Shown: piece after piece, positions 12,201 to 22,160 of the stretch
How the letters are laid out: the number at the start of each line of letters is the position of its first letter
Numbering within the stretch: the first letter of the stretch is position 1
Origin: Orthonyx spaldingii
Taxonomy: Eukaryota > Chordata > Aves > Passeriformes > Orthonychidae
NCBI GenBank assembly: GCA_013397795.1
Contig: VZTJ01005674.1
Coordinates: forward strand, 199,486-263,485
DNA length: 64,000 bases
Direction of reading: 5' to 3'
The notes under the pieces: generated by a model
The model's database searches: none
What the model saw: only the letters and a program-made list of their open reading frames with translations
What the model was told of the DNA's origin: nothing
Position numbers and translations under genes: made by a program

Positions 12201-12347
12201 GGCCAAATGTTTTTTGGCTCGCCAAAGACACCTTCCAAAGTGAAGGGTGAAGGTGCCACATCTTCCAACGGCGCTTCAGTCAGTGACCAGCCTTCTGAGC
12301 AGCACCATGAGGGTGCTAAGAAAAAGCAAGCAAAGAAAACAGAATAA
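1..12347 (+). CDS. TMEM38B: TMEM38B, trimeric intracellular cation channel type B (TRIC-B), six exons, 5' end cut by window edge
   Basis: TRIC-B forms homotrimeric monovalent-cation (mainly K+) channels in the ER/SR membrane. They carry counter-current during Ca2+ release; loss in humans causes a recessive osteogenesis imperfecta. Join: 1-105, 4338-4494, 7086-7270, 8070-8157, 10187-10304, 12141-12347 (860 nt). Reading from base 3 gives 285 residues and a TAA stop; human TRIC-B is about 291. All visible donors are GT and acceptors AG; intron phases are 1, 2, 1, 2, 0. Numbering from a presumed Met just before base 3, hydrophobic segments lie near 15-35, 45-65, 72-92, 102-120, 136-160, 180-195 and 203-222, matching the seven-helix TRIC fold. 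The family KEV signature is present as GMKEVTRTW (K116, R120), positions known to bind PIP2 in TRIC channels. The tail (about 225-286) is hydrophilic and ends lysine-rich (KKKQAKKTE), as in other TRIC-B proteins. No break or frameshift was seen. TRIC-A is less likely because of the tail and the exon-by-exon match. Confidence 0.96.
106..4337 (+). other. TMEM38B: TMEM38B intron 1
   Basis: 4.2 kb intron. Apart from the CpG-rich start, a T-rich stretch near 797-815 and a hairpin at 1500-1548, I see no repeat family, no RNA gene and no conserved-looking coding exon. A stretch near 1385-1410 resembles a tRNA A box but has no matching B box. Confidence 0.85.
1500..1548. repeat. Near-perfect inverted repeat (hairpin) in intron 1
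   Basis: The left arm 1500-1521 (starts ACTGAGTATT, ends CATAACTG) is almost the exact reverse complement of the right arm 1528-1548 (starts CAGTTATG, ends AATACTCAGT). The arms differ only by one indel/mismatch near the middle, with a 6-nt loop at 1522-1527. It belongs to no repeat family I recognise. Confidence 0.8.
4338..4494 (+). CDS. TMEM38B: TMEM38B exon 2
   Basis: Acceptor follows a long T tract ending CACAG at 4337; donor is GTAAGC at 4495. It enters at phase 1 and leaves at phase 2. It encodes the second and third membrane segments, including WFSAMLYCFGGSVLSSLML and TINILLASSVW. The FGG glycine pair and the NILLASS stretch are hallmark TRIC residues. Confidence 0.96.
4495..7085 (+). 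other. TMEM38B: TMEM38B intron 2
   Basis: 2.6 kb intron. It contains a T-rich run near 6111-6134, a 20-bp palindrome at 6388-6407 and an A/C-rich low-complexity stretch near 6663-6775. No interspersed repeat is recognisable. Confidence 0.85.
6388..6407. repeat. Perfect 20-bp palindrome
   Basis: ACTTGCTTTT followed directly by its reverse complement AAAAGCAAGT, centred between 6397 and 6398, in intron 2. Confidence 0.9.
7086..7270 (+). CDS. TMEM38B: TMEM38B exon 3
   Basis: Acceptor TTTTCAG at 7085 and donor GTAACG at 7271; phase 2 in, phase 1 out. It encodes the pore-region core with LLVAGMKEVTRTWKI, the invariant TRIC KEV motif with the arginine four residues after the lysine, followed by DAWLVMIAVGWARG, the glycine-bearing fifth helix. 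It is the most conserved exon of the gene. Confidence 0.97.
7271..8069 (+). other. TMEM38B: TMEM38B intron 3
   Basis: 0.8 kb intron between exons 3 and 4. No repeats or other features recognised. Confidence 0.85.
8070..8157 (+). CDS. TMEM38B: TMEM38B exon 4
   Basis: Acceptor AATTTCAG at 8069 and consensus donor GTAAGT at 8158; phase 1 in, phase 2 out. It encodes the glycine-rich AGGGLISNFEQLVRG end of helix five and the loop WKPETNELLKMSY, which aligns with WKPEGDEWLKMSY in human TRIC-B. Confidence 0.95.
8158..10186 (+). other. TMEM38B: TMEM38B intron 4
   Basis: 2.0 kb intron. Contains short homopolymer runs (T near 8167, A near 8248) and an 11-bp direct duplication (GACAGCGAAGA) near 9391-9413. 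Nothing else recognised. Confidence 0.85.
10187..10304 (+). CDS. TMEM38B: TMEM38B exon 5
   Basis: Acceptor TTTCTAG at 10186 and consensus donor GTAAGA at 10305; phase 2 in, phase 0 out. It encodes PVKVTLIGAVLFTLQ (helix six) and ARHNLVFLYTIFLVVFK (helix seven). Confidence 0.96.
10305..12140 (+). other. TMEM38B: TMEM38B intron 5
   Basis: 1.8 kb intron. It holds one antisense CR1 fragment (11650-11945) that ends about 200 bp before exon 6. The rest is unremarkable. Confidence 0.85.
11650..11945 (-). mobile_element. CR1 LINE 3' fragment, antisense in TMEM38B intron 5
   Basis: Read on the minus strand this is the 3' end of an avian CR1. On the + strand it opens with the tail octamers (catagaatcatagagtcata). 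Then come gggacctcaaagatcatcca, ccccctgccatgggcaggga, and the region complementary to the end of ORF2 (caccctcacagtaaagactttcttcctag). It is 5'-truncated to about 300 bp, the typical CR1 state. Confidence 0.93.
12141..12347 (+). CDS. TMEM38B: TMEM38B exon 6 (terminal) with stop codon
   Basis: Acceptor CTTCATAG at 12140, phase 0 in. It encodes the end of helix seven, SPLAPFEAVVGQMFFG (equivalent to the human FAPFEDTLSWMLFG segment), then a Ser/Thr/Lys-rich cytosolic tail ending AKKKQAKKTE and a TAA at 12345-12347. The C-terminal tail is the most divergent part, as is usual between species. Confidence 0.95.
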   Translation, partial: VKMMLTRCATSPLAPFEAVVGQMFFGSPKTPSKVKGEGATSSNGASVSDQPSEQHHEGAKKKQAKKTE

Positions 12348-13195
12348 GTGACTTAAAATCCTTGCGATAGTCGTGACCGTTGAAGATGTTTGTCTTCCAG
12401 GTTAGGCTGGCTGAGAAGTTTCTCTGAGGAAATGAGAACAGGGCTGTGTTGTGGCTTGCCTTTTGGAATGTGTGATGTAAGCTGTGTGTAAATGCACATG
12501 TTGGATTTGTAAGTTAAAACTACAAATTTTTATAGTGGTTAGAAGTTTACTAATTTTTGTATTTATGATAACTTCAAATGCTTATATGTTTAAAAGATAG
12601 TTTCAAAAATGTGACAATCATATTTGTTATTTTTTCCCACTATATCACTTGTTTCACATCTTCCTGTCCCCCAGTTTTTATGTTTCATTTTGGTAATACT
12701 GATTTGCACTGTCAGGTGTTCACTGTAGCACGTCCCAAATAAGAAAGTCATTAAGTAAGGCTTAGTCACATTGCACTGTGTAAAACCATAAAAATGTACT
12801 GAATTAATGCCTTTAACTAGAAAAATAACTTAATTATTGTTGTAATTCACATTGCACTGGTCTAAATTTTCCTCACTGAAGTAAATATTAAAAAAGTAGT
12901 TTCCTATTTTTTTAAATGAGAGTAAATTATCTGGCACTTAAAAAAATCTTTACAGTTAGCAAGTAGAAACATTTCAATATTTTTGTTGTTGGCTTACTCG
13001 GACTTCTTATTTGCAAACATTTGAGATGTAGGTGTTTTTCATGCCACACTGGTGTTTTACAAGTGGTTTGCAGTTATCTTTTGGTTCATCTGGGACTAGA
13101 TATTCTTTGCCTGCATTTTTTTTCCCAGCATATGCACTTTTTTCTTTTCAAAGACAAACTTCGTTAGAAAGAAGAATGTTGGACAGTACATTTAC
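12348..13195 (+). other. TMEM38B: Proximal TMEM38B 3' UTR (probable)
   Basis: AT-rich sequence directly after the stop, before the CR1 at 13.2 kb. No AATAAA hexamer is present here; the first candidate is an ATTAAA at 12887. The UTR may therefore end here or extend through the CR1 to AATAAA hexamers at 15111, 16018 or 16375. The sequence alone cannot decide. Confidence 0.6.
12887..12892 (+). promoter_or_regulatory. TMEM38B: Candidate poly(A) signal ATTAAA for TMEM38B
   Basis: ATTAAA about 540 bp after the stop, followed by T-rich sequence (tttcctatttttttaaatg). It is a common variant hexamer. Competing canonical AATAAA sites lie farther downstream. Confidence 0.35.
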
Positions 13196-14695
13196 CTTGT
13201 TTAGTCAGCACCCTGAGCTGCAAGACAGGGATGAGAGCAGAGCGTTGCCCCCATAATCCAGGAGGGAACGGTCAGTGGGCCGCTATACCACCTAGACACT
13301 CCCAAGTGGTGGGGTGGGATCCACCCAGGGGTGCTGAGGGAGCTGGCAGAGAGCTCACTGAACCACTTCCAATCATTTACCAGCAGTCCAGGCAAACTGG
13401 GTAGGTCCCAGTTAACTGGAGGTTGGCAAATGTGACACATATCTACAGGAATGGTCAGAAGGAGGATCCAGGGAATTACAGGCCTGTCACCTGCCCCCAG
13501 TGCAGGGACGCCATGGAGCAGGTCACCTTGAGAGCCACCAGCATCAGGTACAGGACAACCAGGGGCTCAGGCCCAGCCCGCCTGGGTTTAGGAGAGGCAG
13601 GTCCTGCCTGACCAACCTGATCCCCTCCTGTGGCAAGGTGACCTGCTCAGGGCTGAGGGAAAGGCTGTGGATGTGTCTACCTGGACTTTGCAAAGCCTTT
13701 GACACCTTCTCCCACAGCATCTCCAGAGAAACTGGCTGCTCACGGGCAGGGGCCCTGTTCTCTGGGTGAGGAACTGGCTGAGGGCAGGGCCGGGCAGTGC
13801 TGGGGAATGGAGGGACACCCAGCTGGGGCTGGGCACCACTGGGGTTCCCATGGGATCAGCACTGGGGCCAGTCCTGTCCAACATCTTCATCAAAGGCTGG
13901 ATGGGGGATCGAGGGCCCCTCAGTCAGTTTCTGACAGCACCAAGCTGGGTGGGAGTGTGGATGTGCTGGAGGCAGGAGGGCTCTGCAGAGGGCTCTGGAC
14001 AGGCTGGATCCATGGGATGAGGCCAGTGNCAGCTCCAGGCTGGGGAAAGTGGCTGGAAAGCTGGAAAAGGCCCTGGGGGTGCTGGGGGCAGCAGCTGGAC
14101 ATGAGCCCAGGGGTGCCCAGGGGGGCGAGAAGGGCAATGGCCCCTGGGCTGTGCCAGCCCTGGTGTGGCAGCAGGAGCAGGGCAGTGACCGTCCCCTGGG
14201 CTGGGCACTGCTGAGGCCACACCTCGAGTGCTGGGCACAGCTCTGGGCCCCTCACTAAATGAAAGACCAGCAAGCCCAGGGAAGGGAACGGAGCTGAGGA
14301 AGGGTCTGGAGCATCAGGAGGGGCTGAGGGAGCTGGGAAAGGGGCTCAGCCTGGAGAAAAGGAGGCTCAGGGGGCCCTTCTGGCTCTGCAACTCCCTGAC
14401 AGGAGGGGACAGCCGGGGGGGTCGGGCTCTGCTCCCAGGGAACAGGGACAGGAGAGAGGGAACGGCCTCAAGCAGTGCCAGGGGAGTTTCAGGTTGGATA
14501 TTAGGAAGAACTTCACAGAAAGGGTGAAAAGCATTGGAACAGGCTGTCCAGGGAGGTGATGGAGTCACCATCCTTGGGGGATTTAAAAGGATGTGTAGAT
14601 GTCGTACATGGGGATATGGTTTAGTGTTTGCCTTAGCCGTGCTGGGTTAATGCTTGACTTGATAGTCTTCAAGGTCTGTTCCAACCTTCTTTAAT
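13196..14695 (+). mobile_element. CR1 LINE, 5'-truncated, decayed ORF2 reverse transcriptase to 3' tail
   Basis: About 1.5 kb of CR1 in sense orientation. It covers ORF2 from the linker before the RT domain (LANVTHIYRNGQKEDPGNYRP at 13.42-13.48 kb) through the RT blocks. The SCLTNLI and LDFxKAFDT-like segments appear in different frames, followed by the PVLSNIFI segment. The ORF2 C-terminus and the 3' tail follow (gatagtcttcaaggtctgttccaacc near 14.65 kb). The RT is spread over several frames with stops and internal deletions, so it is dead. One ambiguous base (N) sits at 14029. The overlapping open frames on both strands here are by-products of this GC-rich element. Confidence 0.93.
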
Positions 14696-17061
14696 ATCAG
14701 AAGCACTGGAAGTTTTTATTAGCATTTGCTGAAATCTTGCTGCTTTTTGCTTATAGCGTCTTTTTTTGCCCAAGATGTGAAGCAGTTCTAAGTGGCATAC
14801 ACTTCATAGCTGAGAACTTTGGCATTTTAGAGATGTTGCATTACATAAGAAGAGAATCTTTTCAGAGGAATCTTTTCACTGATGTGCCAATTTTTAGAAT
14901 AAACTATTTTTACATAATTAGACTATTTTCTTCAGAGAGTACTGCTTTTTGAAGAGCATTGTTCAGCAAAGAGGGGTTAGGTTAATCTTTGTGCAGGGAT
15001 GCCAAAGAGAATGTGGAGGGAGATCTGATTTGAAAAGACAAAGTTCTAGTTCCAGGTACATCTCTAAATTTAGAAAAGCTGTCACCAATGCTGTCCTTAG
15101 AGAAAAGAAAAATAAAAGTACCAAAGAAATTTCTTGTGCCTGTCTAGTCACATTTCCATGGTGATGACCAAAAGCATTGAACTCAGTTTGAAATCCAAAT
15201 GTGCTGTACCTTGAAAGCTAAAATTACTATTTTCTTTAACACTTAAGAATTAAAACACCCCAAACTCTTTGAACAAAGCAGCAGTCATATTCCTTATATA
15301 TTACACTGGAATTTAGTGTTCAGTTATAAATGCTTGGAGTATTCACTTGGTGTCTCACTTTTTTGTAACTTGATGTCATGGATTAACTTGAAGCTGCAAA
15401 TTAAGTAGTTAACAATCAGCTAGTTATCAACACCAGCACATGCTGCCTGTCCACGGTTTTTTAAAGTTGTGGATGTTTTTTTGAAACGGTGTAATTGTGT
15501 ATTCTAGATGATATGAACCATACAGAATGGGATTGTGGTATGAAACCGTGTTGCACATCTGTGAAATCCTGCCTGAAAACTGGCTATTCCTAGCCCAAGT
15601 CAATGTGAAAATATGCTTAGAATAAGTATTTAACAAGTTTACAATTAGATAGGGAAATATATTGTTTTGTATTCATTTTCAGAGTTAAAGATAACAATAT
15701 TAAAAATGTTTTAAAAGTGTTTTTTTGTCTGAACACCTTAAAAGTAATATGCAACACACAAAAATGTATATTGTTGTGAAACAGAACACAAGTTATGCTG
15801 ACAGAAATCCTGTTTTAAGCACCATGAAAATGAAACTTTGTGTTTAAAGGTATCACAGGCTGCGGAAGGATGGGTGCTCAAAAGAGCTTCATACTGAATA
15901 GCTACATGCAAATGTTCTGACAATTACATTTTATAACACAGAAAAAGATAAACAGTTGCTCAGGGTTTAACCTGAATTCTGTAGGAGACATTAACACAGT
16001 GTGTCCAGGATGCCTTAAATAAACAATTCCCTGCTTTCATACTGATAGTTCTCTATCTCTGTGTGATAATTTTGTTAACAATTTCTTATAACTGTTCTAG
16101 TAAAGTGTGTCAGATTCAGCACAGCTGCACACATGAACTAGTTGGCTGTATCTAATTTTGTCATTAACCTGGTAAAATTAAAAGAAGCTGCCTTGTGCCA
16201 ATATAAAGTAAGTCATTCAGAAGTTGCTTTATCAGTTCAATTCTTAGGCTAGAAGGGCATATTCCTGATTAATCCAATTGCTGTTCTGAGTCATTTCTGT
16301 TAAGTACACCCAGTTTCTGTAAAAAGAAATACCTTAAAATTTGCTTCAGAAACAGAACTGAAGTTTCTTTAGACAATAAATGCTATTTGCTTTTCTCTTC
16401 TGTTTTGGTCTCCATTTCATTTTATTGGAAAAAAGGGAAGATAGGAGGATGTCACACAAGGAGTACTATCATCTGAAATGTGATTCTTCAGTGTATTATT
16501 AGGCAAGACACAGTTGTTCAAGAATTCCGAACATCTGTCTTCTGTAGGAATCTGAATCTGCTCAGCATAAGGACAGTGCTGAAATCTATCATCTTCCAAC
16601 AGTCTAGACAGTGAATGCAAGATTTACTGAAAGTGAATGCTCTTAATTTATTAAGGTGAATCCTCATTTCTAAGGTCTAAGTGAAGTCTTAAAATGAGTA
16701 GCAACAGAGAAACAGCATTTGATGCCAAGATGAGAATCATAAATGTGTTGTAAATAGTAATTTGCATTTGTTCTGATAAAACTGCTCTGTTAAGCAATCA
16801 AAAGCCTTTTGTGAAATGTGTGAAATTGTTCAGCAAGGAATAGATAGTAATATGAAGGCTGACAGAGAAATACATTAATATTCCCAGGCAAAAACAGCCT
16901 ATTGCACACTGATGTGCCAGTGGGCTTTATCTACAGTCAGGAAGTAGAACGTGGTGATCAAAATGACATCCCAAATTAAAACTGCTGTGATCTAGTGTGA
17001 TAAATAGTTCATGCACAGCAACCTGCAGCTGGGTTGCACAACCCCTTGCGTTGATAATTGC
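14696..17061. other. Non-coding sequence; possible distal 3' UTR of TMEM38B
   Basis: AT-rich unique-looking sequence without recognisable repeats. AATAAA hexamers on the + strand at 15111-15116, 16018-16023 and 16375-16380 could serve as distal poly(A) signals of TMEM38B. No coding exon is supported. Confidence 0.5.
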
Positions 17062-17391
17062 TGGTGGGTGAGAGGCTGGGCATGACCCAACCGCGTGCTC
17101 TGGCAGCCCAGAAAGCCAAACATGTCCTGAGCTCATCCCACAGCGTGGGCAGCAAGGATAGAGGGATTCTGCCCCTCTGCCCTGCTCAGGTGAGACCCCA
17201 CCTGCAGAGCTGCCTCCAGCAGGTTGCCCAGAGAGGTGGTAGATGCCCCATCCCTGGAAACTTTCCAGATCAGGTTGGATAAGGTACTGATCTAGCCAAA
17301 AATATCCCTGCTTATTGCATGCAAGTTGGACTAGATGGTCTTTAAAGGTCCCTCCCAACCCAAACTGTTCTATAGTTCTTTGATTCCGTGA
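17062..17391 (+). mobile_element. CR1 LINE fragment with internal deletion
   Basis: The first half matches the late ORF2 region of CR1 (gctctggcagcccagaaagc ... gattctgcccctctgccctgctcaggtgagacccc). It then jumps at about 17220 straight to the ORF2 terminus and 3' tail (aggttgcccagagaggtggt ... gttggactagatggtcttta) and degenerate tail octamers. Several hundred bases normally found between these parts are absent. Confidence 0.9.
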
Positions 17392-20147
17392 AGAAAGGTT
17401 CCTTAAATGTTGTTGAAGCATGTTGTCAGGGGTGTTGAGGCAGTCTTACTGACCCTGGAAGCTGATACTGCCAGTGCCATGTAGTTCTTAAGAAAGCAAC
17501 TAAAGGGCAAAAAAGGAAGAAACATGCACCTAAGAGAAAGAAACGTGCGTCTGCTGTGTTGTCTTTGGCTGAAATTTTGTCAATCTCTCTGGCACGTTTT
17601 TCCACAATAAATTAGATACAAGTTTTTCTAGTGGTAGTCATTACAATCAGAGTCACCTTTAGTTTGGTCAAGTTTTCTCATCCCCCTTAAAATAAGGCTG
17701 TTATCAGACAGTTGAATGTCAAGGCTAGATTAGATGGTTTTGGTTTTTAAGTTGGACTTTTTTTATGGCCAAATTTGGAATAAAACTACTGGAAGACACT
17801 TTGATCTAAAGCTTTTTGGCACACGTTCTGTTTTCTGAAAATAATACCCATTTATGGTCCTGGGGTGTTTAGCATTACAGGGAAGTATTTTTTAGTGTCT
17901 TTCAGTGGAATTTGAGAATACCTTTAAGGCACTTAACAAGTAGATTACACTGAGTAAGATGAAGATACAAACTTACATAGTTCTACTGTCGTAGCAAAAT
18001 GTCAGAAAAATCCAAGGTGAAGAAATCACTTTTATAAAGAAGAGAGTACAGTTTCATGGCAACTGTTTTGTCACATGAGCGACTTGTGCAGTTCAAATGT
18101 TGTCTGCGTGAAAACTTTGCTCTTGTTACTTACCTGCCACCCATCAGGCACCAAAGCCTGGTTCTCGCTCTCCCAAAGTGAGCTGTTTTCCTGCAGAGGA
18201 GGCAGTTGTTCTCTGGTGTTTGCTTTCCAGGTCCTGGAGGCTTAACACAGCAGGAGAGAGAGGCTGAGTGCTTTACTTGAAATTTTCAAGCTGATCCGAG
18301 GGAAAGAGCAGGGCGTGGGAGCAAGACCCATCTCACTGGGCAGCTGGGGCATGTTCCTTGGCTTCAGTCCAATTACCCAATGTATTTTTAGTCACCTTTA
18401 GTTCAGTATAGCAGGTGAATGTTAAGAAAACTCCTCTGTCTGCTCATCCAGATGCTACTCTGGGAGTCACACTCATTTTACCTGAGACTTTTAACTGCTG
18501 GGACTGCTGCTGTGTTGGAATTTGGAAGCAAATAACTAACGTTCCAATAATTTGGGTATCTTCTCCTGCAACTAGTACACATGTGCTTTATATTTATTCT
18601 GGACATTATGGATTAAAAAGTTCAGGATTAGTCTGGATTCTTCCGAATCCATCTCTCCAAGGTGTGATCCAGATGTCCTGTAACTGGCTGGTGTTTAGAA
18701 CTGTCTTGCCAAGAGAATGGTTCCTTAGAAATCAAATGTGTTGATGATTTTTTCCTTCCCTTATTTTTACCTAAATCATCTGCTTGTATCAGATTGAAGT
18801 TTTGAGTACGTTTGGCAGGAATTGGATCATAACTGAGTTTAGAAGAAGCTGGAACACACAGGCTGTTGGACAAACAAGGTTTCAATGTTGGTGTCTATTA
18901 AGTAAAAAGATACAGATGCCAAATGCTAAGGAGTTTACCAAAATCCAATAAAAATTTAGTGCTAATACTTTGGGAAAACAGTGAATTTTCAGAAAACAAA
19001 CCCAGACATTGCTATTGAAAGTGTCCACTGTGCACAGACACAGGAACCAAATTTCCAAATCGCGCATTTCTGTGATGGTGTTCTTGTCCTCAAATGCAAA
19101 CAGAATGGAGCACAAGGTTAATGAGCTTCAGACCAAGCTGAAGCAAGAACACGAGGAGTCAGGACAGAATGGAGTAACTCCTGGAAGTGCTGTGCAGCAT
19201 CTTATTACATGTTATAGCAAGAGGAGGGAACCCAGACTGCTGTCAGAAATTAGCTAGGAATATGGTTCTAACACTAGCACAGCCTTATTGTTGCTGACCT
19301 GAGAGGTGACGTGCTGCATTCCTGAGTCTGTACCTGGTCTGTATGGGTGTCTATGAAATCAGAGCATCAATGTTGCAAGGAAAAGAAATGATTAAGAAGG
19401 TCAAGCTGGGTAAGACCCCTGGGGATACATTTGCAGCATGAACTACAAGAATGTGACCAGGCATTTCAAGTTATTAATGAGAATGTGCTTCTGATACCTT
19501 TAAATGGTGCTGATTTTTAATTTTTTTTTTTACCCAGGGTGAAATGATGTGAAGAAGAATGGGGTCTGAGCACTTCATTAATGCCAGAAAAAAAATGAAT
19601 GAGGGTGTTGAAAATGATACTCCTGGTAAAATGCATCCTGGCTTCCAAGCATGCAGTAAAGTAGTCACATCAGGCAACACAGAATTTAACCACCCCTAGT
19701 GTGGGCTTCTTACTGCTTATCCAGGGGCATCAGACCGGTGAAGATACTACATCTTCTTTATTCTGAAAGTAAAGAACAAGAGAACTGATAAAACTTATGA
19801 GTTGGCTTTGGCACAGGGAATGACTGACTCAGTAGGTTAAGACTGCTGGCTCAAGACAAGCAGAAGAGAGGGGAACGCTGCCCATCACAAAGTCTGTAAA
19901 ATCAGCTTGAACCTGATGCATGTGGAATGATTTTTGCAAAGTACAGCAATTTCAAGTGAAACTGGTAAGTAATGGACCCCGAGCAAACAAACAAAGAAAG
20001 AAAAGCCACTTAAGTTGCACAATGTATAATTAAGCTGTGGGACTAATTGCCTGCGGTAGAAGTGCTAGAAATGGAAAGCAGTTAGATACCAGTTCTGACT
20101 CAGGCAGGCCTCACGGAGTTTTGTGAGATGGTGGGAGAGTATTTTGA
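17392..20147. other. Intergenic sequence, nothing recognised
   Basis: 2.8 kb of AT-rich sequence with no supported coding exon, RNA gene or repeat family. Small open frames on both strands show no domain and no splice-supported structure. Confidence 0.7.
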
Positions 20148-20450
20148 GAGAATCACAGCATGGTTGGGGCTGGAAGGGGCCTCTGTACATCACCCAGTCC
20201 AACCCCTACCACAGCAGGGTCACCTGGAGCAGGCGGGGTTGGGATGTCTCCAGAGGGGGAGACTCCACGCCCTCCCTGGGCGGCTGTCCCACTGTTCTGC
20301 CACCCTCAGTGGAAAGAAATCACGCCTCATGTTGAGTGGAACTTCTCTTTTAGTTTATGGCCATATGAGTGCATTGACCTATTCTCCAATATTCTCTTGG
20401 CAGGCACTGCCACCAAGGGAAAGGCGCTGACAGTCTTTTTGGGAAATTAC
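20148..20450 (-). mobile_element. CR1 LINE 3' fragment, antisense
   Basis: On the + strand it begins agagaatcacagcatggttg and continues ggctggaaggggcctctgta, cacccagtccaacccctacc, cagcagggtcacctggagca, ggagactccacgccctccct and ctcatgttgagtggaacttc. This is the reverse complement of a CR1 3' end of the 'ggttggactggatgatct' type, 5'-truncated. Confidence 0.9.
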
Positions 20451-22095
20451 AGGGATCAGCACATCTGGAGCATGAAGGATTGGCTTCACACTAGAAAACC
20501 CACCTTCCATGACCATAGCATCTTCCCTCCCAGGAAAACAAAAGGCTCCTGGGCTGGAGAGGCCATTGGGCTGATGCTGTGTTGCAGCAGCAGTGTTTGT
20601 ATTTGCTTCTGAAAGGTGGGCACTTGTTTTGTTAGTATGTCCTCTCTGATAAAGCAAAAGTCCTTCTCTTGCCTCTGTGCAGTTAGTTATTTGTAGAATG
20701 CTTTCACGAGCCCAGATGAAAGGGTATTTTAGATGCATTAATTATTAGAGTTAAGCACAGCTGCTTTGTCTGAGGGCTTTCTTCCAGCTGAAAATGGGTT
20801 TGACTGTGAGGAGACATTTTTCCAAGAAGACTATATTGGTTTTAAGTCTGGGAAGCAGAAAAAGCAAATAAAGATATTTTGTTTTAAAAAAAAAAAAAAG
20901 AGTTTTTTCAGGGGTGAAAATTGTTTCCCCCATTATTTTAATTAGAAGTATAATTGCCTGTGAAAAACTGTTGTTTAATTCATCATGGGGAAATGGTCAA
21001 ACACTTTAACAAAATTAATAGTTTTTGAAAAAAAGCAATTTCCTCAGTTACTTTCTATCCATTTGCTTAGGTATTGACAGAAATTTTTCTTTGAAGCTGT
21101 CATCTCATTCAGAAAGCAGACTTTGAGTTTAATGAAAAGTTTCAGCAAATACCTGCTCTGTGTGTAAAAAGCACCCAATTTTTTTTTTCTCTTGAGACAA
21201 AATTTTTCTGTAAGACTCATCATACTACAGTTGGAAATTTTCTGTGGTGATACAGGGTTTTGAAAGCTTGCATGGTGGGGAGACACATTCTTATCTCTCA
21301 GGTTGTGGTTATGTGCTAATATTACTGATGACTTGCCTTGCTGTTTTGGTTGCAGATAAGAGTTTTATTTCTATATTCTGGTCATAAAAGAGGTTTTGTT
21401 ATTTTCTAATGTCAGCCACATTAAAACAAACATTGTTCCCCTGTTGAACTGCCTCAAAAAGCTTGTCTGAAAAAAGAAATGGTTAATCTTATTTACAGCA
21501 GTCACATCCTTTTTCCCTTCCCATGTTAAGCTGATGCTAAAAGTATCTGTTTAAGCCTATCATATAAGTGCTATTAATAGGGAGAGGGTATTGATTTTTT
21601 TTAAAAAAAACTGTAGGAACTTATGCCATTGAGCTTCTCATTTTATAAGAACAGAGCATCTCAAGCAAGTGGGAAAAGCCACTTTGTTTATCTGGCTTGT
21701 GGCTGGTGTTATGGAAACACAAACACTCTTGAAAGACAAAGCCATACAGGAAGTGCTGAAACAGGCACAGGTGCAGTGCAAAGCTTCTGCTTCAGCAACC
21801 AGGAGAAACATCTGCAGGGAAATTTTCTTAATCTTTGGTCCTGGGTGCACCACTCAAGACAACCCTGATGGTTCTCGGGGCTGTGACTTGTGTGATAGGA
21901 AAAGCTGTAAAACCTGGTAAATGTCTTCCTTGGAGCCATGGCTGGGAGCTGTGTTTAGCATTAGCTGAGCACGAGGTTGGCCTGGATATGGACAGTGAAA
22001 AGCCATGGGTCACTCTGCACTGCTCCCTTGGATCTAATCTAGAGCACCTTACCTTTTGTTACGTTTGTCTTGTAATGTTTACCAAATCTGAATTA
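20451..22095. other. Intergenic sequence, nothing recognised
   Basis: A-rich and T-rich runs near 20885-20900, 21180 and 21597-21610. No gene or repeat family is supported. Overlapping small frames at 21.6-22.0 kb have no recognisable domain. Confidence 0.65.
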
Positions 22096-22160
22096 CAAAG
22101 GTTGGACTATACAGTTGGACCGATGATCTTAAAGGTTTTTTCCAACCTCAATGATTCCAA
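22096..22160 (+). mobile_element. CR1 3' tip (very short fragment)
   Basis: Contains the CR1 3' terminal signature: ggttggacta, gatgatcttaaaggtttttt, ccaacctcaatgattcc. No CR1 sequence is recognisable upstream, so only about 65 bp of the tail is present. Confidence 0.65.

Noticed and set aside
13588..14571. Cluster of overlapping frames on both strands at 13.6-14.6 kb
   Set aside because: All lie in the GC-rich CR1 ORF2 relic; only the sense RT pieces have meaning, and they are broken.
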